From the NCBI RefSeq assembly GCF_024464185.1, contig NZ_JANHAU010000003.1, positions 248,001-312,000 of the forward strand: a stretch of 64,000 nt of DNA. Direction: 5' to 3'. Origin of the DNA: Haloarchaeobius salinus (GTDB taxonomy: Archaea; Halobacteriota; Halobacteria; Halobacteriales; Natrialbaceae). Positions 25,357 to 32,884 of this stretch are shown piece by piece. The notes below the pieces were generated by a model, which did no database searches, was not told the origin of the DNA, and saw only the letters and a list, made by a program, of their open reading frames with translations. Each line of letters starts with the position of its first letter. Within the stretch, counting starts at the first letter, position 1. The translations under genes and the position numbers were made by a program.

Positions 25357-27380
25357 CAGTCGGACACCTCCGTGGGTTCACCCTCGGGCGGTGCCTCCGA
25401 CGAGGCGTCGACCCGCTGTTTCACCAGCGACGGGATCGAGACGATGCCACGCGGGACGAAGATGACGAACAGGACGAACACGATGCCGAGCACGCCCTGC
25501 CACTGCTCGACGCCGACGCCGAGCAGCAGTTCCTCCAGCGAGAGGTAGCCAGCCGCGCCGACCATCGGGCCGTACAGCGTGCCCATCCCGCCGAGCAGGG
25601 TCATGACGATGACCTCGCCCGACAGCAGCCAGTCGAGGAAGCCGGGCGAGGCGCGCCCGAGGTTCTGGGTCGCACGCAGTCCCCCGGCCAGCCCCGCGAG
25701 CGCGCCGCTGATGACGAACGCACGGCGCTTGTACGCGGTCGTGTCGTAGCCGAGGAACGACGCGCGCTGTTCGGACTCGCGGATGGCCTGCAGCACGCTC
25801 CCGAACGGCGCGTCGATGAGCCGCCGGGAGACGAGGTACGAGCCGATCACGAGCGCGACGATGACGTAGTAGTACAGGTGTATCTCCCCGAGCAGGGAGA
25901 CGTCGCCGAACTCCGGGCCGGACGAGATGCCGTAGTGGAACGCCTCGGCACCGATGCCGTCCTCGCCGTTGCTCAGCGGCGGAATCGTCGGCAGGCCGAG
26001 CGAGTCGAGCGTCGGGTTGAGTTCGGTGCGAAGCCCGGGCATCTTCAGCGACAGGCTGGCGAACAGTTCGGCGAACGCGAGCGTGATCATCGAGAAGTAC
26101 ACCCCCGAGACCCGGATCGAGAGGTAGCCGACGACCCACGCGATGAGCGCCGCGACGACGATGCCGGCCAGCAGCGCGAGCCATATCGAGGGCACCAGGT
26201 ACAGCGCGAACAGCACCGTCGCGTACGCACCGAGGCCGTAGAACAGCACGTGCCCCAGCGAGACGAGGCCGGTGTAGCCCATCACGAGGTCGAGGCTGAG
26301 CGCGAACAGCGCCCAGATGAGGATGTCGACCACGATGGTGTTCACGTAGAACGGGCCGTAGAGGACCCCGATACCGAGCGGGGCGACGAGCAGCAACGCG
26401 ACCACCCCCAGCCCGATGAGCCGCCGCTGTCTCCCGGTCAACACGCCGCTCCCGGCGGCCGTGAGCAGTTCACCCCCTTCGCCGGGGTCGTGCCACTCCG
26501 GACTGCCGAACAGCCCCTGCGGCCGGACGAGCAGGACGCCGATCATCAGCATGAACACGACGAGCCCCGAGAGGAACGGGAGCTGCCACTGCACGAACAC
26601 CTCCACGACGCCGACGAGCAAGCCGCCGACGACCGCGCCGCGGAAGCTCCCGAGGCCGCCGAGCACCACGACGATGAACGCCGGGATGATGACGGAGCCA
26701 CCCATCCCCGGTCCGACCGACTGCCGGCCGGCGAGGATGACGCCACCGAAGGCGGCGAGGAACGCCCCGAACGCGAAGACGAGCGTGTAGTAGCGGTCGA
26801 TGTCGATGCCGAGGTGACGGACCATCTCGCGGTCCATCGACCCGGCGCGGACGACGAGCCCGAACCGGGTTCGTTCGAGGACGAGCCACGAACCGAGGGC
26901 GACGGCTGACCCGGCGACGATGACGAAGTAGCTGTACAGCGTCTTCTGGAAGCCGAGTACGGTGATCGTGCCGGCGAGCGCGCCGACGTCGAGCGTCCCG
27001 AGAGGCTGTGTGCCCCACACGAGCTCGATGGCGTCGACGAAGATGAGCACCAACCCGAACGTCAGCAGGATGTGGTACAGCGGGTCCCTGCCGTACAGCG
27101 GGCGGATGGTCAGTCGTTCCATCCCGGCCCCGAGCACCGCCACCGCGAGCGGTGCGACGAGCAGCGCGATCCAGAAGTTGCCCACACCGGCTGTCGTGAT
27201 GGCGACACCGAAGTACGCACCCAGGGCTAGCAGCTCGCCGTGGGCGAAGTTGATGACGTCCATCACGCCGAAGATGATGGACAGCCCGGCTGCGAGGAGG
27301 ACGTACACCATCCCGACCGTGAGCCCGTTGATGAGCTGGTCGAGTGTGGCACCGGCCGTGACCAGGGGCAGGTCTAACAT
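25356..27380 (-). CDS. livHM: fused LivH-LivM permease of the branched-chain/aromatic-acid ABC importer
   Basis: 674 residues in one frame. Residues 1 to about 290 match LivH (LDQLINGLTVGMVYVLLAAG, INFAHGELLALGAYFG, and the EAA-like GSMDREMVRHLGIDIDRYY loop). About 320 to 650 match LivM (VVDILIWALFALSLDLVMGYTGLVSLGH, GYLSIRVSGVYFSMITLAFAEL and the EAA loop QAIRESEQRASFLGYDTTAYKR). In most systems these are two genes. The fusion fixes 1:1 stoichiometry. About 16 membrane helices in all. Confidence 0.9.
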   Translation of the reverse strand: MLDLPLVTAGATLDQLINGLTVGMVYVLLAAGLSIIFGVMDVINFAHGELLALGAYFGVAITTAGVGNFWIALLVAPLAVAVLGAGMERLTIRPLYGRDPLYHILLTFGLVLIFVDAIELVWGTQPLGTLDVGALAGTITVLGFQKTLYSYFVIVAGSAVALGSWLVLERTRFGLVVRAGSMDREMVRHLGIDIDRYYTLVFAFGAFLAAFGGVILAGRQSVGPGMGGSVIIPAFIVVVLGGLGSFRGAVVGGLLVGVVEVFVQWQLPFLSGLVVFMLMIGVLLVRPQGLFGSPEWHDPGEGGELLTAAGSGVLTGRQRRLIGLGVVALLLVAPLGIGVLYGPFYVNTIVVDILIWALFALSLDLVMGYTGLVSLGHVLFYGLGAYATVLFALYLVPSIWLALLAGIVVAALIAWVVGYLSIRVSGVYFSMITLAFAELFASLSLKMPGLRTELNPTLDSLGLPTIPPLSNGEDGIGAEAFHYGISSGPEFGDVSLLGEIHLYYYVIVALVIGSYLVSRRLIDAPFGSVLQAIRESEQRASFLGYDTTAYKRRAFVISGALAGLAGGLRATQNLGRASPGFLDWLLSGEVIVMTLLGGMGTLYGPMVGAAGYLSLEELLLGVGVEQWQGVLGIVFVLFVIFVPRGIVSIPSLVKQRVDASSEAPPEGEPTEVSD

Positions 27381-27381
27381 C

Positions 27382-28671
27382 TTACAGTGAGCACTCGGTC
27401 TCCTCGCAGGGGATCATCGCGTCGGGGCCCTCGACCTTCGAGAGCAGCTCGACGTCCGCCATCTCGCCGGAGTCCGGTTCGACACACTGGCCCATCCACG
27501 TCGGGTTGAGCGCCTGGTGGTCGCAGGCCCGGAACTGGTTGGTGCCGAGGATGGAGTCCATCTCCAGCCCCTCCAGCGCGTCGATGACGTCGTCGACGTT
27601 GGTCGAACCGGCCTCCTTGATGCCCTCCGCGGTCATCATGATGGACTGGTACCCGACGCGGGCGAAGTTGTCCGGCGGCGCGCCGGACTCGTTCTCCTCC
27701 ATGTCCATGTACGCCTCGCGGAACGTGTTGTTCGCGGGGTTGTCGAGGTCGGCGATGTAGCGGACACCACCGTACAGCCCGTACGCGGCCGACCCGAGCG
27801 CGCCCCGGACGACCTGGAACGTCATCGTGGGGGCCATGATGTCCTTGTCCTCGGTGATGCCGGCCTCGACGGCCTGTGCGGTGAAGTTGATGAGGTCGCC
27901 GCCGGTCATGCCGATGACCACCACCTCGGCGTCGGAGTTGTCGATCTCGGAGATGTACGTGTCGAAGTTCGAGGAACCGAGCTGCGAGGCCGTGCTCCCG
28001 ACGACGTTCAGGTCCGAGTTCGCCTCCTCCATCCGCTGGGTCACCCGGTTCTGGACCGAGGTCCCGTACGCGTAGTCCGCGATGTGGAACCAGACGTCCG
28101 TCCCGAGGTTGTTGACCGTGTACTCCGAGACGGCCTCTGCGATCTGTGCCGTGTTCGTCTCGGTCCGGAAGACGTAATCGTTGCAGTTCGCACCCGTGAT
28201 GGGGACCGCGGCCGCCCCCGGGTTGTAGATGACCTGTTCATCGGCGGCGAACTCGTTCATGGCCAGCGCGACGGAGCTGGAGATGTTCCCCATGATGAAG
28301 TTCGCGCCGTCCTCCTGGACGAGCCGCTCGGCGGCCTGCACCGAGGCTGTGTCCTCCGTCTGGCCGTCCGCGTAGACCCCCTCGATGTCGAAGTCGAAGT
28401 CGTCGTCCTCCTGCAGGGTCCGGATGGCGAGTTTCGCGCCGTTGCGCTGGCCGGGTGCGAGACTGCTGTACGCGCCGGACATCGGACTGACGACGCCGTA
28501 GGTGACTGTTTCCGAGCCGCCTCCACCACCACCGATGTTGTCGAGACAGCCTGCCAGTCCGAGGGCACTCGCCCCGGCCGTGGCTCGAAGGAAGTTACGA
28601 CGGGACCCGAACCCACTCGACTCCCCTTTATTGTTGGTGCGCTGCTTGCGATTACTGGTACCCCGTGCCAT
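27382..28671 (-). CDS. livK: Tat-exported lipoprotein substrate-binding protein of the Liv-type importer
   Basis: 429 residues. The start has a twin-arginine signal SRRNFLRATAGASALGLAGC with C42 in a lipobox (LAGC), so the mature protein is a lipid-anchored binding protein outside the cell, as is usual in haloarchaea. A glycine linker follows, then the type 1 periplasmic-binding fold (VTYGVVSPMSGAYSSLAPGQRNGAKLAI; GTSVQNRVTQRMEE). One base separates its stop from the fused permease gene. TGATTTAG at about 28695-28702 is a suitable TATA box for a leaderless start. Confidence 0.92.
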   Translation of the reverse strand: MARGTSNRKQRTNNKGESSGFGSRRNFLRATAGASALGLAGCLDNIGGGGGGSETVTYGVVSPMSGAYSSLAPGQRNGAKLAIRTLQEDDDFDFDIEGVYADGQTEDTASVQAAERLVQEDGANFIMGNISSSVALAMNEFAADEQVIYNPGAAAVPITGANCNDYVFRTETNTAQIAEAVSEYTVNNLGTDVWFHIADYAYGTSVQNRVTQRMEEANSDLNVVGSTASQLGSSNFDTYISEIDNSDAEVVVIGMTGGDLINFTAQAVEAGITEDKDIMAPTMTFQVVRGALGSAAYGLYGGVRYIADLDNPANNTFREAYMDMEENESGAPPDNFARVGYQSIMMTAEGIKEAGSTNVDDVIDALEGLEMDSILGTNQFRACDHQALNPTWMGQCVEPDSGEMADVELLSKVEGPDAMIPCEETECSL

Positions 28672-28680
28672 GCATGAACA

Positions 28681-29132
28681 TTTATTAAATAGACCCTAAA
28701 TCAGTTCGCCCGCACATGTCCGGGGTATTTATGAACTACATCACCGATCTCGATGACGCAATCCCGGTTCCGTCGGTGAGAAACACGAAAAATACCGTAT
28801 GGAGTTGTCTCATCTAGTTTCGTACCCGCCGCCGCGAACTCCACTCGGAACTCGATACCGGGGGCCCACGGGCCCACGACGCGACGAAGGACGTCGCAGC
28901 GCGGGCCCGCGAGGACGCGACCGACTGCCTCGCCATCGAGGAACGGCCGGGGTCCATCGGACAGGAGCCGCGCCAGAAGCACGATATCGGGGACGTCGAG
29001 GGGTACCGAGATGGTCGACCCGGACGACGCCGCTCAGCGCCGGGACGCCGACCCAGAACTGGAGCGGATCTCGGGCGACGAACAGAGAGCGGGCCCGGTA
29101 CAGCCGGACCCAGAACTGAGGCGGTCGGCCGA
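28681..29132. other. intergenic stretch with a short ORF and coding-like remnant
   Basis: About 450 bp between livK and the actin-like gene. Promoter elements of livK lie at the left end. From 28815 to 29010 the rightward frame (third position G/C) reads like a protein (AHDATKDVAAR, EDATDCLAIEE) but has no start codon after the stop at 28815-28817, suggesting a decayed gene. The only complete ORF is the 41-codon one listed separately. Confidence 0.35.
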
Positions 29133-29136
29133 CTAG
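29011..29136 (+). CDS. possible 41-aa acidic peptide
   Basis: ATG at 29011, stop TAG at 29134-29136. The product opens MVDPDDAAQRRDADPELERI and is hydrophilic and acidic. A 12-base direct repeat (GACCCAGAACTG, at 29050-29061 and 29107-29118, 57 bp apart and in phase) gives two DPEL copies. No promoter is evident and the 3' end overlaps the tail of the opposite gene by 4 bp. May be a remnant. Confidence 0.3.
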   Translation: MVDPDDAAQRRDADPELERISGDEQRAGPVQPDPELRRSAD

Positions 29137-31757
29137 CGCAGCAGCGCGGCCACGCCGACCACGACGGCGATTGCGAGGCCGAACAACCCACCGCCCATCG
29201 GGTTCGTGACCGCACCGGCCAGCCCGACGAGTCCCGCCGCGACGGCCCCGGAGACGATGCCCGCGGAGACGGCGGACGACCGGGGTGTCCCTGCCGGCTC
29301 CCCGGTCGTGACCGCCTCATCGGACCCGACCCGTTCCTCGAGCGCGTCCAGCCGGTCCGAGAGCGCGTCGAACTCGTCGAGCCGGGTGTCGAGCTCGTCG
29401 ACGTGCCCGGCCAGGTCGTCATCCCCCGTGTCCTCGACCTCGTCGGCGAGGTCGTCCACGCGGTCCTCCACGTCGGCGACCCGCCCGGCCAGCGACTCGT
29501 GGGCCGTCGCATCGGCCGACTCGGCATCGACCCGCTCCACCTCGTCGGCGACTGATTCGACATCACCGACTACGGTCTCGACACGTTCGTCAACGTCGTC
29601 GGTGTCGGCACGGACGTCCGAGAGTGTCGACCGCACCTCGTCGACGGCGTCGTGCTGGTCGCTCACGCCGGCCCGGAGCGCGGCGAGGTCCTCGGTGCTC
29701 GGCGCGTCGCGGTCGGCGACATCGTCCACCCGGTCTGCGAGGCCGTCGACTCGTCCCGCCAGCTCGTCGTGGCCCGAATCGAGCTCCTCGACGCGCCCGT
29801 CGACGTCAGCGACCCGGGAGTCGACCGAATCGACGTCGGAACCGATCTCCGCGAGCCTGTCGTCGACGCGCTCTCCGAGGGCCGAGACGTCCTCGTCCAC
29901 GGCGTCCACGCTCGCCTCGACGGCGGCGACGTCGTCTTCGACTGCTTCCACGTCGGCGGCCACGTCGTCGAGCCGCTCCGAGAGTGCGTCGACCCGCTCG
30001 GCGGCGGCGCTCTCCTCGCGCAGTGCGGCGAGGTCGTCGCCGGTCGCGTCGAGCGCCTCCTCGACGGCGGCGAGGTCGGTGGTCAGGTCCAACCGAAGCT
30101 CCGCGAGCTCGTCGGCGACTGTGTCGACCTCGCTCCCCAGCTCCTCCAGATCCGTCGCGACCTCGTCGACGCGTGATTCGAGGGCTGCGTGGGTATCCGT
30201 GTCTACGGAACGCTCGTCGAGGTCGGCGAGCCGGTCGGCCAGCGCGGAGAGGTCCGCGGCGGTCCCGTCGAGCTCGCCGCGGAGGTCCTCCAGCAGCGAG
30301 CCGTTCAGGTTCGTCCGCCGTTCGAGGTCGCCGACCCGGTCGACCGCGTCGTCGATGCTGTCGTTCGCCTCGTCGAGCTGCGTCGAGAGCTCGTCCACGC
30401 GCCCGGCCAGCGCGGAGAGGTCGGCTGCAGTGGCCGCGGTCTCGTCCAGCGCGGAGAGGCCGGTCGCGACATCGTCGAGCCTGTCGGCCACGTCTTCGAG
30501 GTCCGTCGCGAGGGCGGCCTCGTCGCGGAGTGCCTCGACACGGTCGGCGAGCTCGTCGACCGCAGCCTGCACCTCGTCGAGTTCGTCGTCGCGCTGGCCG
30601 AGCCGGTCGAACATCTGGTCGATGGCCCGGTTCGCGGAGTCGTCCTCGGGGCTCCGACCGGGCGAACCGTCCGCCGGAGCCGGGGACGCGCCCGCCATCG
30701 CGGAGCCGGCTGTCGCCGACGCCGCCGCGGTCTCGCCGCCCGACCCGGCGTCGTCGTCCCCGCTCTCGACCGCGTCCGACCACGCCACGGCCTCGTAGGC
30801 GTCCACATCGGCCACCGCGGCGACGAACGCGCCACGGGCGGGGCAGGCCACGGGCTCCTCTGCCCGCCGTACCGACGACACGGACACGGGCGCGCCGGAG
30901 TCGTCGAGGCGGCCACCGAGCAGGAGTTCGAGGCCCGGGACCGCCCCCTCGCCGGCGAGCACGACCGGGGCCGAGACGCCCGGGCGAACGTCGCCCTCGC
31001 TGGCCTCGCGTTCGAGCGTCGCGAGGAGGTCCGCGACCAGCCCGTCGAACGCCTCCGCGAGCGCGCCCTCGACCCCGCCCGCGGCGGTGTCCGGGCCGAG
31101 CGAGAACGCCGAGAGCGCGACGCGCACGTCGCTCGTGCTCGCGTCGGCGGTGTTGGCCGCTCGCTCGACTACGTCCTCGGTGCCGGTCGGGAGGGAGAAG
31201 GCGACGACGGGGACGCCGTAGTAGGAGAGACAGACCGCGGTCGACTCCGGTCGGACCGCGACGCCGAGGCCGGTGTAGTCGTCGTCCTCGGCCGCGCCGT
31301 AGAGGGTCGCCAACCCCGTGTGGATGGGTGTCCCGTCGAAACCCACCGATCCGAGCGCGTCGGCGACGGCCTCGCGGTGAGCCTCCGTCGGCAGGTCTGC
31401 GTCGACGACGGTGCCAGGCGAGGTGTAGCACGCGCGGTCGGGGTCGTCGACAATCGATTCGACGAGTGCTGCGAGCGCCTCGCCCGCGCCGTCGCGGGCG
31501 GCGAGCACGTCGCGGACGAACAGCGGTTCCGCCGTCGCGCCCGTCGCGTCGGCTGCACGATTCGCGTCCTCCCCCACCACGTACACGGTCCCGTCGCGTT
31601 CGGCGTGCGCGAGGTCGTCGAGGTCGAGGCCGGCGTCGGCGAGCGCGTCCGCGTCGACCGTCGCGACGAGCGCCGGCGCATCGGCGAGCGTCGGGTCGTC
31701 CGGGTCGCCACGGGCGACGCGGAGTCGGTCCGTTCCGAAGTCTAGTCCAGTCACCAT
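29133..31757 (-). CDS. actin/MreB-like ATPase domain fused to long coiled coil and membrane anchor
   Basis: 874 residues in three parts. Residues 1-330 look like an actin/MreB/Hsp70-type (ASKHA) ATPase: phosphate-1 loop GLDFGTDRLRVARG at 4-17, HTGLATLYGAA at 146-156 before a phosphate-2-like strand pair (GLGVAVRPESTAVCLSYYG, 163-181), adenosine motif VVLAGEGAVPGLELLLGGRL at 265-284, and CPARGAFVAAV at 305-315. Residues 330-372 are a low-complexity Ala/Ser/Gly/Asp linker. Residues about 373-815 are Asp/Glu-rich heptads (repeats such as DRVDDVADR, DDLADEVED). Residues 831-873 are two hydrophobic segments. The phosphate-2 strand lacks the usual D-x-G, so ATPase activity is not certain. Predicted role: membrane-attached filament or scaffold in shape or division. 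Not recognised as a named protein. Confidence 0.7.
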   Translation of the reverse strand: MVTGLDFGTDRLRVARGDPDDPTLADAPALVATVDADALADAGLDLDDLAHAERDGTVYVVGEDANRAADATGATAEPLFVRDVLAARDGAGEALAALVESIVDDPDRACYTSPGTVVDADLPTEAHREAVADALGSVGFDGTPIHTGLATLYGAAEDDDYTGLGVAVRPESTAVCLSYYGVPVVAFSLPTGTEDVVERAANTADASTSDVRVALSAFSLGPDTAAGGVEGALAEAFDGLVADLLATLEREASEGDVRPGVSAPVVLAGEGAVPGLELLLGGRLDDSGAPVSVSSVRRAEEPVACPARGAFVAAVADVDAYEAVAWSDAVESGDDDAGSGGETAAASATAGSAMAGASPAPADGSPGRSPEDDSANRAIDQMFDRLGQRDDELDEVQAAVDELADRVEALRDEAALATDLEDVADRLDDVATGLSALDETAATAADLSALAGRVDELSTQLDEANDSIDDAVDRVGDLERRTNLNGSLLEDLRGELDGTAADLSALADRLADLDERSVDTDTHAALESRVDEVATDLEELGSEVDTVADELAELRLDLTTDLAAVEEALDATGDDLAALREESAAAERVDALSERLDDVAADVEAVEDDVAAVEASVDAVDEDVSALGERVDDRLAEIGSDVDSVDSRVADVDGRVEELDSGHDELAGRVDGLADRVDDVADRDAPSTEDLAALRAGVSDQHDAVDEVRSTLSDVRADTDDVDERVETVVGDVESVADEVERVDAESADATAHESLAGRVADVEDRVDDLADEVEDTGDDDLAGHVDELDTRLDEFDALSDRLDALEERVGSDEAVTTGEPAGTPRSSAVSAGIVSGAVAAGLVGLAGAVTNPMGGGLFGLAIAVVVGVAALLR

Positions 31758-31842
31758 GTCCGTCTACACGGCCGGTTGACGGGGGGAGCTATTGGTCGTT
31801 GTGACCGACCGGGAAGGAGAGTGGTGTCGTCGCGGTTCGCCG

Positions 31843-32814
31843 TTACAGCGGTTCGAGGCCGGCCTCCTCGCGGAGCACGTCGATGTACCTCCGGAAGCCG
31901 GACTCGAGGTCGTACTCGACTTCGTACCCGGTGTCCTCCTGGAACGCGGTCATGTCCAGGCGCTGGGTCCACGGCAGTTCGCCCTCGTCGCTCACCTCGA
32001 TCTCCGCGTCGGGCATGATGGACTCGACTGTCTCGGCCGCCTCGCGGATGGACGCCAGCTCGCCCCGGACGTTGTACACCCGCTGGCTGAGGTCCGACTC
32101 GGGCGTGAACGCCGCCAGCCGGAACGCCTGCGCGATGTCCTCGACGTGCTGCCAGTCGATCTCCTGGTCGCCGTACTCGACGCTGAAGGACTCGCCCACC
32201 GCCGGCTTCTCGACGATGTTCGCCAGGAACGCCGACCCCCCGGTCTCGCGGTACGGGCCGTACGCCACGGTGGGCCGGATGGCGACGTGGTCGACGCCGA
32301 ACTCCTCGTTGTACACCCGTGCCTGGTGCTCGTTGTACTCCTTGGTCGCGCCGTACAGCGTATCCGGGTAGACCAGGTCGTCCTCGGTCACCCACCAGTC
32401 CCCGCCGTCGTCGTAGTTCGCCGGCGGCGCGTACACCGCCGCCGAAGACGCCCACGCGACACGCTCGACCTGGTCCGAAAGCGTTCGCGCGGCCTCGAAG
32501 ATGTTGTTCGTCCCCTCGACGTTCACCTGCATCGCCGCCCGCGGGTTCGACTCCGCCGTGTTCGTCAGCAATGCGGCGAGATGCACGATGTGCGTCGTGT
32601 CCGTCTCGGCGACCGCATTGACCACATCGGTCGGGTCGCTCACGTCGCCGCGGCGAATCTCCACCTCGTCGGCGATACCCAGCTTCTCGAGGATGCGCGG
32701 GTCCGTCGACAGGTCGTACGCCACCACGTCGTGCCCGTGGTCGAGCAGGTCCTTCGCGACGTACGAACCGATGAATCCGGTACCACCAGTGACTAGGACG
32801 GTCGAGTCCGACAT
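31843..32814 (-). CDS. NAD-dependent epimerase/dehydratase (extended SDR)
   Basis: 323 residues from ATG at 32812-32814 (MSDSTVLVTGGTGFIGSYVA). Rossmann loop TGGTGFIG at 9-16, NAD-site acid in DVVAYDLSTD, SSAAVY at about 124-129 (catalytic Ser), and Y-x3-K in YGATKEYNE at about 153-160. Sugar-nucleotide epimerases and dehydratases have this form; the substrate cannot be read. There are no glycosylation genes beside it. Confidence 0.9.
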   Translation of the reverse strand: MSDSTVLVTGGTGFIGSYVAKDLLDHGHDVVAYDLSTDPRILEKLGIADEVEIRRGDVSDPTDVVNAVAETDTTHIVHLAALLTNTAESNPRAAMQVNVEGTNNIFEAARTLSDQVERVAWASSAAVYAPPANYDDGGDWWVTEDDLVYPDTLYGATKEYNEHQARVYNEEFGVDHVAIRPTVAYGPYRETGGSAFLANIVEKPAVGESFSVEYGDQEIDWQHVEDIAQAFRLAAFTPESDLSQRVYNVRGELASIREAAETVESIMPDAEIEVSDEGELPWTQRLDMTAFQEDTGYEVEYDLESGFRRYIDVLREEAGLEPL

Positions 32815-32884
32815 TGGACGAACGTTCAGCGAGCGTGCCGAAAAAGCTTCTCGTCGCGGTACCGAGTCCCGTCGATCCGGCACC

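Noticed and set aside
28701-28982. 93-aa reverse frame in the livK gap
   Set aside because: No start signal of its own, mixed composition, and it overlaps the livK promoter.
29133-31757. Coiled-coil protein as SMC or methyl-accepting protein
   Set aside because: No Walker A/B head or MCP hairpin; the N-terminal marks are of the actin/Hsp70 fold.
29206-31804. Very long Ser- and Arg-rich frames on the plus strand opposite the actin-like gene
   Set aside because: They mirror the Asp/Glu codon repeats of the coiled coil; low complexity without start signal or domain.
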